NCBI GenBank assembly: GCA_023014485.1
Contig: JAJOZX010000877.1
Coordinates: 186,001 to 250,000, forward strand
Direction of reading: 5' to 3'
DNA length: 64,000 nt
From: Bathynomus jamesi
Taxonomy: Eukaryota > Arthropoda > Malacostraca > Isopoda > Cirolanidae
The notes under the pieces are model-generated. The model was not told the origin of the DNA, did not search any database, and saw nothing but the letters and a program-made list of their open reading frames with translations. Of the stretch, positions 25,077-35,560 are shown piece after piece. The position numbers and the translations under genes were made by a program. The stretch's first letter is position 1; every line of letters begins with the position of its first letter.

Positions 25077-25270
25077 TGTTAATTATTCCAGTGTACTAAT
25101 TTCAAATTTACTATAAGTAATTTAAAAATAGCTTTTAAAATTCTTGTAATTTTATATGTAAACTTTTATAACTTTGAATTTAACCCTCTTCTTTTAGTCT
25201 TTTTATAGAAATTATTTTGTCTTGTTCACATTTATTTATTGATTCTAATTTCATATTGTTATTATCTAGC

Positions 25271-25296
25271 CTGATGATGAGCGTATTGCTCGAAAC
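25271..25296 (+). ncRNA. Hammerhead-ribozyme-like motif in PLE spacer (representative of 11 copies)
   Basis: CTGATGA, then T, then GAGC-GTATT-GCTC, then GAAAC. This is the hammerhead order (CUGANGA, stem II, GAAA) with an extra U between the first core strand and stem II. It lies 25 bp ahead of the ATG. The same motif is at 27179-27204 and 29088-29113 (plus) and at 10884-10909, 12791-12816, 14699-14724, 16602-16627, 18496-18521, 20392-20417, 22295-22320 and 24197-24222 (minus). Hammerhead motifs are known in PLE LTR-like regions. I could not define stem III or the cleavage triplet, so activity is uncertain. Confidence 0.5.
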
Positions 25297-25320
25297 GTTG
25301 CGCATTAAAGAAGACTTTTC

Positions 25321-26984
25321 ATGGCATTTACATTCCTCCTTGTCATTGGATTTCTCCTAAATATTAAATTGAAGCTTTGTAGAAGCAAACCGCATGACTA
25401 TATATACTCAAGGTATGGACAAGATGGCCTTAGGGCTTATCGCCATGTTTGGAAGACTTCACGAAAGCTTCTCAAGTCAAAACTCGATTGTTATTTTCTT
25501 GAAATGTGTCGTACCTGCAGGGTTTTCCCGAAATTCGTTTACTTCAAACTTTATCGTGACAATCTATATGACTCTGAATTTTATCAATCTTCCCTGGAAT
25601 ATTTATTAAATAATGAAATTAATTATAAAATCAAAATTTCAGACTCGCATAATAAGTCGCTTGAGCTTCATATAATTACCCTTAAAAATACCCTTTCGTT
25701 GTTGGATTATTTATTAATAATTTCTCTTGTACAGCGTGAACTTGAAAAGTTTCATTCTACCATTTCTGAAACTCATGAACGTAAGTTAAAGGCCCTGGGC
25801 CTGAATTCACCTAATTTTTTCAATTCTGATAAAGTAATTTCGAATTTTTCTAGTTACACCCTATCCCCTCGGGAAAGGTTTTTACTCTCACTTGGCTTGC
25901 AATTTAAGCTTCCGTTATTTCAAATATATAAGCCTTCGTTTTTTCTTTACTTTGAAAAATTTTTTAATGGCTTGAAAAATGTTCCCCATGTCGGTGATTT
26001 CAATAATTTTAAATGTCAGTTTGCTAATTTAACTCATGAATTTTTTCACAAACTTAGAAACCTTAAATTTAAATCTTTCATATTTAAGAAGAGTGACTTG
26101 CAGGTTATTAAGAATTTGGCAAAGAACCAGGAGATTGTTGTGACTAGACCGGACAAGGGCAACGGAGTTGTTATTTTGAATAAATCTGATTACATAAATA
26201 AAACTAATGAAATCCTAAGTGATGTTAGCAAATTCAAACAAATTCTTGAACCCATCAATAAAGTCATTTTAAGGTTGGAAGACCAAGTTAATAGATTTTT
26301 GTCACGATTAAAGTCTTTAAAGATAATAAAAATGATACTTACTCTCAGTTGTTCGTATCTGGTTCTAATCTTGCTCAATTATACTGTTTGCCTAAAATCC
26401 ATAAAGTTGGAACACCTCTCCGTCCCATTTTAGCTTCGTATAACTTGCCTACCTTTCAATTGTCAAAATTTGTTGTTGGTCTCCTGTCACCTTTTGCGAA
26501 AAATGCTTATACTATAAATAACTCTTATGAATTTCAAAAAGATCTTCTTAGTAAGAATTTCGATTCAAAAAAGTTTTTTGTCAGTTTTGATGTAAAGTCG
26601 CTTTTCACGAATGTACCTGTATCAGAAACTATTGCCATTATTTTAGAAAGGGTTTTTAGCTCTGATGATAGTTTTCATGGTTTTTCATGTTCTTATTTTA
26701 AGGAACTTTTAGAATTGGTTTTTAAGCAATGTTATTTTACTTTCAATAATAAGGTTTACCAACAAATTGATGGTGTTGGGATGGGATCACCCGTCGGACC
26801 TCTATCAGCTGATTTTTTTATGACTCATTTAGAAAGTGTAATTTTTAGACAATCTCCCACTCATTGTAAACCAATTTTCTATCGACGCTTCGTTGATGAC
26901 TCGATAGCTGTTTTTGATAATGCTGTACAAGCGCAACAATTTTTTAACTTCTTAAATTCTCTGCACCCCAATCCATTGTATTAG
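25321..26984 (+). pseudogene. PLE reverse transcriptase, unit P1, one frameshift
   Basis: Open from MAFTFLL to about 26329, where one A is missing from the run in ataaaaatgatac, shifting frame before FVSGSNLAQLYC. The rest (26349-26984) is open to the normal stop and includes all RT catalytic motifs. Probably intact apart from this single base. Confidence 0.88.
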
Positions 26985-27228
26985 TGTTAATTATTCCAGT
27001 GTACTAATTTCAAATTTACTATAAGTAATTTAAAAATAGCTTTTAAAATTCTTGTAATTTTATATGTAAACTTTTATAACTTTGAATTTAACCCTCTTCT
27101 TTTAGTCTTTTTATAGAAATTATTTTGTCTTGTTCACATTTATTTATTGATTCTAATTTCATATTGTTATTATCTAGCCTGATGATGAGCGTATTGCTCG
27201 AAACGTTGCGCATTAAAGAAGACTTTTC

Positions 27229-28893
27229 ATGGCATTTACATTCCTCCTTGTCATTGGATTTCTCCTAAATATTAAATTGAAGCTTTGTAGAAGCAAACCG
27301 CATGACTATATATACTCAAGGTATGGACAAGATGGCCTTAGGGCTTATCGCCATGTTTGGAAGACTTCACGAAAGCTTCTCAAGTCAAAACTCGATTGTT
27401 ATTTTCTTGAAATGTGTCGTACCTGCAGGGTTTTCCCGAAATTCGTTTACTTCAAACTTTATCGTGACAATCTATATGACTCTGAATTTTATCAATCTTC
27501 CCTGGAATATTTATTAAATAATGAAATTAATTATAAAATCAAAATTTCAGACTCGCATAATAAGTCGCTTGAGCTTCATATAATTACCCTTAAAAATACC
27601 CTTTCGTTGTTGGATTATTTATTAATAATTTCTCTTGTACAGCGTGAACTTGAAAAGTTTCATTCTACCATTTCTGAAACTCATGAACGTAAGTTAAAGG
27701 CCCTGGGCCTGAATTCACCTAATTTTTTCAATTCTGATAAAGTAATTTCGAATTTTTCTAGTTACACCCTATCCCCTCGGGAAAGGTTTTTACTCTCACT
27801 TGGCTTGCAATTTAAGCTTCCGTTATTTCAAATATATAAGCCTTCGTTTTTTCTTTACTTTGAAAAATTTTTTAATGGCTTGAAAAATGTTCCCCATGTC
27901 GGTGATTTCAATAATTTTAAATGTCAGTTTGCTAATTTAACTCATGAATTTTTTCACAAACTTAGAAACCTTAAATTTAAATCTTTCATATTTAAGAAGA
28001 GTGACTTGCAGGTTATTAAGAATTTGGCAAAGAACCAGGAGATTGTTGTGACTAGACCGGACAAGGGCAACGGAGTTGTTATTTTGAATAAATCTGATTA
28101 CATAAATAAAACTAATGAAATCCTAAGTGATGTTAGCAAATTCAAACAAATTCTTGAACCCATCAATAAAGTCATTTTAAGGTTGGAAGACCAAGTTAAT
28201 AGATTTTTGTCACGATTAAAGTCTTTAAAGATAATAAAAAATGATACTTACTCTCAGTTGTTCGTATCTGGTTCTAATCTTGCTCAATTATACTGTTTGC
28301 CTAAAATCCATAAAGTTGGAACACCTCTCCGTCCCATTTTAGCTTCGTATAACTTGCCTACCTTTCAATTGTCAAAATTTGTTGTTGGTCTCCTGTCACC
28401 TTTTGCGAAAAATGCTTATACTATAAATAACTCTCATGAATTTCAAAAAGATCTTCTTAGTAAGAATTTCGATTCAAAAAAGTTTTTTGTCAGTTTTGAT
28501 GTAAAGTCGCTTTTCACGAATGTACCTGTATCAGAAACTATTGCCATTATTTTAGAAAGGGTTTTTAGCTCTGATGATAGTTTTCATGGTTTTTCATGTT
28601 CTTATTTTAAGGAACTTTTAGAATTGGTTTTTAAGCAATGTTATTTTACTTTCAATAATAAGGTTTACCAACAAATTGATGGTGTTGGGATGGGATCACC
28701 CGTCGGACCTCTATCAGCTGATTTTTTTATGACTCATTTAGAAAGTGTAATTTTTAGACAATCTCCCACTCATTGTAAACCAATTTTCTATCGACGCTTC
28801 GTTGATGACTCGATAGCTGTTTTTGATAATGCTGTACAAGCGCAACAATTTTTTAACTTCTTAAATTCTCTGCACCCCAATCCATTGTATTAG
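27229..28893 (+). CDS. Penelope-like reverse transcriptase, intact unit P2 (554 aa, no GIY-YIG)
   Basis: The only uninterrupted copy. Residues 1-20 are hydrophobic; residues 60-160 hold a PLE-type N-terminal region (CRTCRVFPKFVYFKL, ERKLKALGL). Then TRPDKGNGVVILNK (275-288), LYCLPKIHK (354-362) with PLRPI, FVSFDVKSLFTNV (420-432, catalytic Asp424), GMGSPVGPLSADFFM (487-501) and YRRFVDD (521-527, catalytic Asp pair). These are the diagnostic PLE RT motifs. The frame ends 27 residues later, where complete PLEs carry a thumb and then GIY-YIG. Stem-primer contacts of the thumb should be absent, so enzyme activity is doubtful. The first Met after the hammerhead-like motif is taken as start; an upstream or spliced start is possible. 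Confidence 0.88.
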   Translation: MAFTFLLVIGFLLNIKLKLCRSKPHDYIYSRYGQDGLRAYRHVWKTSRKLLKSKLDCYFLEMCRTCRVFPKFVYFKLYRDNLYDSEFYQSSLEYLLNNEINYKIKISDSHNKSLELHIITLKNTLSLLDYLLIISLVQRELEKFHSTISETHERKLKALGLNSPNFFNSDKVISNFSSYTLSPRERFLLSLGLQFKLPLFQIYKPSFFLYFEKFFNGLKNVPHVGDFNNFKCQFANLTHEFFHKLRNLKFKSFIFKKSDLQVIKNLAKNQEIVVTRPDKGNGVVILNKSDYINKTNEILSDVSKFKQILEPINKVILRLEDQVNRFLSRLKSLKIIKNDTYSQLFVSGSNLAQLYCLPKIHKVGTPLRPILASYNLPTFQLSKFVVGLLSPFAKNAYTINNSHEFQKDLLSKNFDSKKFFVSFDVKSLFTNVPVSETIAIILERVFSSDDSFHGFSCSYFKELLELVFKQCYFTFNNKVYQQIDGVGMGSPVGPLSADFFMTHLESVIFRQSPTHCKPIFYRRFVDDSIAVFDNAVQAQQFFNFLNSLHPNPLY

Positions 28894-29137
28894 TGTTAAT
28901 TATTCCAGTGTACTAATTTCAAATTTACTATAAGTAATTTAAAAATAGCTTTTAAAATTCTTGTAATTTTATATGTAAACTTTTATAACTTTGAATTTAA
29001 CCCTCTTCTTTTAGTCTTTTTATAGAAATTATTTTGTCTTGTTCACATTTATTTATTGATTCTAATTTCATATTGTTATTATCTAGCCTGATGATGAGCG
29101 TATTGCTCGAAACGTTGCGCATTAAAGAAGACTTTTC

Positions 29138-29176
29138 ATGGCATTTACATTCCTCCTTGTCATTGGATTTCTCCTA

Positions 29177-29182
<6 letters not shown>
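29138..29182 (+). pseudogene. PLE unit, 5' end of ORF only (right border)
   Basis: The frame restarts with MAFTFLLVIGFLLNI and is cut where the sequence passes into a TA microsatellite, mirroring the left border. Confidence 0.85.

Positions 29183-29211
<29 letters not shown>
29183..29211. repeat. (TA)n microsatellite at the right edge of the PLE array
   Basis: Array homology ends at ctcctaaatatta and passes directly into the TA run. Confidence 0.92.
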
Positions 29212-29214
<3 letters not shown>

Positions 29215-29420
29215 ATTATTTCACGAAAGTAACACGTGAAAAATATTTATGATGAATAAAACCACGAAGGAAAGGAAACACAAAATGGTGCTCAAGCGCT
29301 TTCGTCTAAGAGATTTGGTAAAAAGGCTTAATAAGTTTTTGTTGAAGGAAGTGAATGAGTTTAATCCAGCAAACCTTCCACTTTGGTAGAAATATATAAG
29401 TACTTTTTTGTAAACTTTTT
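29212..29420. other. Intergenic sequence, nothing recognised
   Basis: No gene recognised. Contains cacgaaagtaacacgtg, a near-palindrome of unknown meaning. Confidence 0.35.
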
Positions 29421-30003
29421 TATTACAGGATGGCTTTTGTAATGTAGGAGCGTATAGGACAGGAAGTATGAATTAAAAGACCAATAATAAATAAAAGGAA
29501 GAGAGTGGTTGAGCGGTCAAAACTCTGAGAAATACCTCTGTTAATACCTTTCGGAGAAGAACAGTAACCAACTACAACTGCAGCTATAGTTCGGCCAGAA
29601 AGGAAAATAGAGATGAAGGTACAGATACTAGGGTAGAAACCGTGGGAGGGACATTTTGACAATTAAAGATTTGTGGTAGAATCTTTCGATAGCATTTGAT
29701 ATGTCTAACACAATAGCGAAAGTTTCGCCGAGACCCTGAAAGGAGGATGACCTACAGTCAGAGAGATATGCAAGATCACCAGTAGTGCGTCCCTTTTGGA
29801 ATCCATACTGACGATCTGGAAGAAGATTGTGTGAAGAGGGGTGTTTAAGAATCTTCCTATTACGGATAGATTAAAAATTTGGAAGGGCAAGAAACCAAAG
29901 CATTCGATGGAGGGTTGAGAGCGGTCTCCTTCTTTGAGACAGACTGAATGAACGCGAACTTCCAGCTGGAAGGAAAAGTACAAGATGAGAGACAAAGACG
30001 AAA
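29421..30003 (-). pseudogene. Jockey-like LINE reverse transcriptase fragment
   Basis: Minus-strand pieces in several frames read SSWKFAF-like, KKGDRSQPS, QKGRTTGDLAYLSD, GETFAIVLDIS, HGFYPSICTFIS, FLSGRTIAAVV and LFLLFI. This is the order of the fingers-palm of a Jockey-type RT common in arthropods. Stops and frameshifts interrupt it, and the FADD/YADD box is decayed (SYITKA near 29430). Both ends are lost. Confidence 0.7.
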
Positions 30004-30105
30004 TTTATAGTGTGTTCGTTCCTCCATAACCAGAAATTTAACATCAAGTAATACTTATGTGAAAGATAAAGAGCTGCCAATTAAAGTTACACACCTTTAG
30101 AGCTA

Positions 30106-30108
30106 ATT

Positions 30109-30183
<75 letters not shown>
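30106..30183. repeat. (TA)n microsatellite
   Basis: Long TA run directly left of the TIR element at 30187. Confidence 0.95.
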
Positions 30184-30185
<2 letters not shown>

Positions 30186-30409
30186 TAGGGTGTTTCATAC
30201 CTATAGGGTAAAATAAAAATGAGCTTGGAGTTTTAATCCACACGTTTCTCCGTATTCTAAAGAACAAGGAAACACGTTTGTGCAAGTTTGAACCAGATGG
30301 CGCTGCATTTAGAGGTCCCCAACTTTGACGACTTTTTGTCAGTTCATTTCTCGCCTGCCTGCAGTGAAGACGGTTTTCTTCGTCACTTGAGCGGTTCGTG
30401 TTGTATAGC

Positions 30410-30632
30410 CTATTGGACAACTATGGAGGTAATTATATATGCTACTAATTATCTCATTTTACTGTGGTATTGAAATTTATTATTATTTAATTTCTGTCAT
30501 TTTACTGTGGTAGTGATATTTATTATTAATATTACATGAAATTAATTAGTCTGTTGCATATTGGACAACTAAGCTGGTAATTATTTATGATACTAATTAA
30601 TGTAATTTTACTGCGGTATTGAAATTTATTTA
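30410..30632 (+). repeat. Imperfect tandem duplication (about 145 bp period)
   Basis: tattggacaact, then ggtaattat, actaatta and ggtattgaaattta, occurs at about 30410-30480 and again at about 30556-30632. It lies in the proposed intron of the transposon. Confidence 0.7.
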
Positions 30633-30641
30633 ATTAATGAA

Positions 30642-30866
30642 TTGTCAAGAGAACGTATTGTACACGTATCAGTTTTATAAATAAAGAAAAGCAGTAACTG
30701 GGACTCGAACCAGTGTCATAGCCGTTTGGCGGCATCGCTCAAGTCGGCGTACACAGCACGCTATCCACTCCCTAGATGGCGTAGTGGATAGCGTGCTGTG
30801 TACGCCGACTTGAGCGATGCCGCCAAACGGCTATGACACTGGTTCGAGTCCCAGTTACTGCTTTTC
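30642..30866. mobile_element. Inverted tRNA-like SINE dimer with 17-bp target-site duplication
   Basis: The direct repeat tttatttaattaatgaa flanks the insert at 30625-30641 and 30867-30883. Inside, a perfect 91-bp inverted repeat (30679-30769 and 30783-30873) surrounds a 13-nt spacer. The right arm read forward holds a box A-like TGGCGTAGTGGATAGCG and a perfect pol III box B GGTTCGAGTCC about 65 bp apart. It does not fold as a normal tRNA (the T stem closes only with an 8-nt loop; no acceptor pairing), so I call it a tRNA-derived SINE fragment. The left arm lacks the start of box A. Confidence 0.75.
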
Positions 30867-30923
30867 TTTATTTAATTAATGAAATTAATTACGATGTGAA
30901 ATTATTTCTGTGGAATTATTTAG

Positions 30924-33156
30924 TTGTTTTCTTTTCCAGGTGTCTACCAGAGCGAAAACAGAAGTGTTTCTTATTGGCCAGACGGATGCGAACATCACAT
31001 CAAGTGGCCTTCCAACTCAGTTGCAAGTACTCAAAAAGTACTTTTACCACCAAAAGGAGCAAAATTTGGACGTACTAAATGCCTGAACCTGTGCCTGGAT
31101 GCCTGTCTCATATTTTGGGAGAGAGCGAGAATCCCCATGATGCGTCGAGATTCGGCCTTGAGGAAGATGGAATCCCTTCTCAAGGAATACGACCGGCTTG
31201 TGAAGCACAAGTCACATAAAGCAGAGTCCTTCCGAGTGAAGGAGGCGATGTTCAAGGAGGCAATAGCGAAGGAGATCATGGACATTGCTCATTCACAGGC
31301 TAAGGAAATGATGAAGAATCAGGAGGACATCCACTTTCTCGACATGCAGCGTGAAGATCCAAATTCCTGCAGCATGGGCCCTGTTGACATGAAGTTTCAC
31401 TATAAGGAGATTAGGAAAAGGAAGAGGCTGGACAAGATTAAAGAACAACAGGAGAAGGCCAGGAAGGAACAAGGAGCTGCAGAAGATACGGGGGCTTTAG
31501 TGATTTCAACTTCGTCAGAGACTGACTCAGATGTCGTTGACCCAACCGTGGAAGTTTTTCCATCCTCCTCCAAGGGAAATACCAAGAAGCGACGCAGGAA
31601 TCTGATCTCACAGGATGTGACGACTACCTACGATCGGCTGAATATTTCGTACCGCGATTCAGCTATGTCGTACGCTGCAGCGGCTAAATCACTAGGTTTT
31701 GACTTGGATGAACTGTCCATTTCTGCCAGTACCATGTACCGCACACGCAAGGCTCTCAGGAAGGTGGCTGCTGAAAGTTATCAATCCGACGAAGTTTGTC
31801 CTGGTCAGCCTCTTGTCTTGCATTGGGACGGTAAGCTCCTACCTGACAATGAGCAATGGAAGGAGAGCGTTGACCAGATCGCCGTCCTCGTCTCTGGCGA
31901 CGGCAAGGAGAAGTTGCTCGGCGTTCCTAAGGTGACGTCCGGAACCGGCGAGAAGATAGCGCGAGTTTGCTTGGATTTGGTCAAGGAACACAGGATGGAA
32001 GAGCGCGTGCGGGGACTGTCTTTCGACACGACAGCGTCGAACACCGGGATTCATATCGGGCCTGCGTCCTGATTGAGAAAGGTCTTGGCAGAGAACTCAT
32101 GTACTTCCCCTGTCGGCATCACATCTATGAAGTCATCCTCAGCTCCGTCTTCAAGCGTGCATACGGCCCTTCAAGTGGCCCCGATATACCCGTTTTCAAG
32201 AGGTTTCAGGCACAATGGAAGTTCATCGACCGGTTGGACGTGCGGCCGTACGATTTTGCTCAAGTCAATGACTCTATGAGGGAACTGAGGGAGAAGTCAG
32301 TCCTGCTGGTGAGAGGGATGGTGAGCACGTCGCATCAGCGCGATGACTACAAGGAACTGCTACAGTTGGTTCTCATCTTCCTGGGAGAAGCAAAAGTGGT
32401 GGATTTCCCTCTCAGAGCCCCTGGCGCTTACCATCACGCTCGATGGATGGCGATAGCCATCTACTCCTTGAAAGTAATTCTACTGAAGAAGCAGTTCAAG
32501 ATGTCGAGTCACGAGTTGGAAGCTCTGACAGCCGTAGGTCTCTTCGTGTCCCTCGTCTACATCCGAGGTTGGACTCGTGCTGCAACCTCAAGCAAGGCTG
32601 CCGCAGTTGATCTGGAATTTCTGCGTGACGCGGAAGCCTTTGCCATGTCGGGATATTCGTGTGTTAACGCTGCGCAAGAAGCCATGTCTCGACACCTATG
32701 GTACATCTCTGAGACTCATTGCCATGGCGTTCTTCGACGCAGATGTGGCAGATGAAGAAAAGGCTCAGATGGTCGTCAGTTTGGGTAAGCCCGCATCGAA
32801 AAAGGAACTCAAGCGACCCCAAGGGAAGAACGTCAGGAATCTTGCCTCGAAACACCTGGCGGAGTTCGTGACAGGAAAGACGATGGCTTTCTTCCATGCA
32901 TTCGACTTGGACACAGAATTCTTGAAAAAGCCAGTTTGCCGAGTGGACTGAAGTAGAGGGCTTCAAGCAAGCAGCGGCAACTGTTAACAAAATCTCTGTC
33001 GTCAACGATCGGGCCGAAAGAACCATCGCGCTCACCAAAGAGTTCAACTGTTCTCTGACGAAGAACGAAGAGCAGAAGCAGTATTTGCTCAAAACTGTGA
33101 TGCAGCATAGGGCGAAATACCAGAATAAAACCAAGAAGGATTTCATGGACAAATGA
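30924..33156 (+). pseudogene. Transposase-like protein of the TIR element, two frameshifts
   Basis: Main frame 30924-32072, then a shift near 32045 into 31967-32755 (CVLIEKGLGRELMYFPCRHH), then a shift near 32720 (LIAMAFFDADVADEEKAQMV) to a stop at 33154. The protein would be about 730 residues. A charged coiled-coil-like stretch lies at residues 80-190 (KEYDRLVKHKSHKAE, IRKRKRLDKIKEQQEK). Possible catalytic acidic positions are in LVLHWDGKLL and LSFDTTASNTG. A good 3' splice site (ttttcttttccag at 30939) precedes VYQSENRSV; an exon around 30288-30427 ending ATGGAG|GTAATT is a plausible first exon. I recall similar uncharacterised proteins in invertebrate genomes but cannot name the family. 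Confidence 0.6.
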
Positions 33157-33411
33157 TTCGCAAGAAGTGGTTATGTTTTGTATCTTTGTGAAAATGTGTA
33201 GTGAAATGGTACTCGTTTGTTGAATAAAAATTCATTGACAGATTTTTGTTTAATTTTTTCCGTTTATGATCTGCCAGAGCATCAAACTGGGGACCCGTAA
33301 ACTTTAAACTATTGAATTAATACTTCGGTTTATCAGTCTCCTCAGCAAATGGAACAAGGGGATCCATGTGGATTAAAATTTTTCCAAACTTTTAATTTAT
33401 GAAACACCTTA

Positions 33412-34435
33412 ATATACAGTATATACAAATAATGTAGGTTCACAGAATTCTGAACTCGCAGACCTCACATGATGATCAAATTTTTCATTTCTGTAATCTG
33501 AATTTTTAACGAATCAGCATTCCAATTTGCTTGTATCTATTATTTTTAGAAAAAAGTGATGAATGATGAGATTTTCTAATTAATCAATGATTAACTGATT
33601 AAATATGAATAAAAATTAAATGCTTCTGAAAAGAGTAAGAAAGAGCTTTATTGTTTCTGTTGCGTGCGATAAGACCGAAGAAAACATTTTGCTCAAACAT
33701 TTAGTTTGTTTTATCGTTCAAGAAATCAGGCATGGGCGTATTAGACAATTTATACATGCAAAAAGGTGCCAAATTCAAATGATAGATTACAAAATTTAAG
33801 GTAGAATGATGCTGAAATTATGAGAAAAATTAATCATTTCCATCATTTTATAAAAATATATTTTGATTAATTAATGATTAAATTCGAAACAACGATTAAC
33901 CGATTAATCAGAATCATACCCTAAATATCTGTAACGTCTGGGTGCTTACCTATCTAACTGTTTATCGATAGTCAGGTAGATATATGAAATGAGGTTATTG
34001 GATGATAGTTAATAATATGTTTTAAGTGAAAATTTTCATTTAATACACTGATTGTTTTAGTGTAATTTAGTCGTAATGATGGCAATATCGTTGTTGATTA
34101 ATATTTGCAGACCTGTACACGTTGTACGAGCTACTTTGGTGTTTATTAAAGAGTAATCATGTTTGCACGCTCATGCATCAGACAACCTTTGGGTATATTT
34201 GGTTGTTTCAGGTATATTACATACCAACATCGTTGTGGTGAATGCTTACCTAGACAGATATGTAGAAATGAAGATAAGTTTTAAACTACTGTTACTACTG
34301 CTACTACTAATAATAATAATAATAAATAATAATAATACAGTTTCCTCCTACGCCCAAGTTCTTACTTGCAGCAGATAAATAGTGTACATTCTGTTGAAGA
34401 ATAGGTAGCAATCGAGCACAGACATAAGTAAGAAG

Positions 34436-34476
<41 letters not shown>

Positions 34477-34642
34477 CACAGAGAATACATGGATTTAGAA
34501 TAGTGGATTTAGGGCTATTTTTTAGTCAGCAATTTTTGCTACGGGGTTAAATACTAGAGTTATGCCCTGTAAAACTCACTAGTCGTTTTCTATTAATTGG
34601 AAATATTAAGAAAGTTGATTTTCGGGACAAACCACCTTATCT

Positions 34643-34693
<51 letters not shown>
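33412..34693. other. AT-rich intergenic DNA with (TA)n and (TAA)n
   Basis: No gene recognised. (TA)n at 34440-34471 and 34646-34693; (TAA)n near 34308-34338; attaatca-type runs at 33570-33610 and 33870-33920. Confidence 0.5.
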
Positions 34694-34696
<3 letters not shown>

Positions 34697-35300
34697 CGTT
34701 CGAAAAGTATCTCCGCAGTGCTATGTTAAACGCATAGGAAATTGAAAAACTACAATGTTTTCATTGAACCATGATTTAGTGATTTATTACATAACCTTTT
34801 GATTTTACAGCATGTGTTGAAAGTGTTTTCCTCCATTTTGCAGACACAGAGCAACTCATCTACACTTGTTGTCAAACACTTTTTTTAAAGTGTTGGTTGA
34901 TATTGAAGCAATGTAAGTGGATATTGCGGTTCTTAAGTTCTGAATTGTTTTCGGGTGGTCTTTATAAACAACACCTTTTGCTGCTCCCCACAAGAAATAG
35001 TCGGGCGGCGTAAGGTCTGGGGATCGTGGAGGCCAAAGCCCCCTTGAAATTATGCAATCCCCAAACACATCATGCAGTAGCCCCATCGAAAGGTGAGCAG
35101 TGTGTGCCGTGGCACCATCTTGCTGGAAGTATGCATTCAGTATTTCCATTTCGTTTAGCTGTCCAATAAATGGATACAGAATTTCTGAAGAGTATCGTTC
35201 AGCATTTATCGTGTTCTCAAAGAAAATGGGACCGACAATTCCCTTTCTTGATATTGCAACCGAAACACCGATTTTCTGGTCGTGCAATGGTGTTTCATGA
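34694..35300 (-). pseudogene. mariner/Tc1-like transposase, C-terminal half
   Basis: The minus frame 34856-35287 (143 codons) has FQQDGATAHTA (second catalytic Asp) and WPPRSPDLTPPDYFLWG (third catalytic Asp), 38 residues apart. Upstream IGVSVAISRKGIVGPIFF matches the strand before the second Asp. The first Asp and the helix-turn-helix are lost near 35300. The 3' end runs to AGTGCGTTCGAAAAGT at 34694 beside TA, a plausible TIR; no partner TIR was found. Related to, but distinct from, the DD41D elements elsewhere in the window. Confidence 0.8.
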
Positions 35301-35518
35301 ATAGTGTTTCATGATTTTTTTACCAAGCTATCGACACACACTATTGTGTGTATTATATATTGCTAATGGTATGATAATGTTCATAAACTTAATAGGTCTA
35401 TATGAAATGAAATAGCATGATTAAACAGTATAATGTACAGTTCATGCTAAGTTAAAAGTTTGAGATGCCAGCTGTTTTGTAGAAATCACATGATTAATTT
35501 AAATAATGTTGTACATAA

Positions 35519-35560
<42 letters not shown>

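Larger units (their letters stand above)
10783..29182. mobile_element. Tandem array of truncated Penelope-like element units with one inversion
   Basis: About 9.7 near-identical units of 1.89-1.91 kb. The landmark CATGCGG recurs at 10784, 12691, 14599, 16503, 18399, 20292, 22195 and 24097 (coding strand minus), then reversed at 25393 and 27301 (coding strand plus). Orientation switches at 24424-24427. Each unit is one PLE reverse transcriptase frame of up to 554 codons plus a spacer of about 245 bp with a hammerhead-like motif. The frame stops just past the catalytic YRRFVDD and there is no GIY-YIG endonuclease, so the unit is a deleted PLE repeated head to tail. Head-to-tail arrangement is known for PLEs; amplification of such a deleted unit is inference. 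Confidence 0.9.
30187..33411 (+). mobile_element. DNA transposon with GGTGTTTCATA termini, unclassified superfamily
   Basis: The left end reads TTAGGGTGTTTCATA and the right end TATGAAACACCTTAA; further in, TTTTAATCCACA matches on both sides (30229 and about 33370), giving an interrupted TIR. The flanks fit a TTAA target duplication with one change (TTAG left, TTAA right), but the TA-rich surroundings make this uncertain. Between the termini is a broken transposase-like gene and an inserted SINE-like dimer. A TTAA target would suggest a Kolobok- or piggyBac-like superfamily, but the protein shows no domain I can assign. Confidence 0.72.

Noticed and set aside
25394..25609. Recurrent 71-codon frame (MTIYTQGMDKMALG) overlapping each PLE N terminus
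   Set aside because: It overlaps the RT frame in another phase and recurs only because the unit does.
10783..29182. CRISPR or rDNA-like tandem array
   Set aside because: Units are 1.9 kb with PLE reverse transcriptase motifs; there are no short direct repeats with unique spacers and no rRNA sequence.
30776..30868. Functional tRNA gene
   Set aside because: Box A and box B match, but spacing is long, the T stem needs an 8-nt loop and no acceptor stem forms; target duplication shows retroposition.
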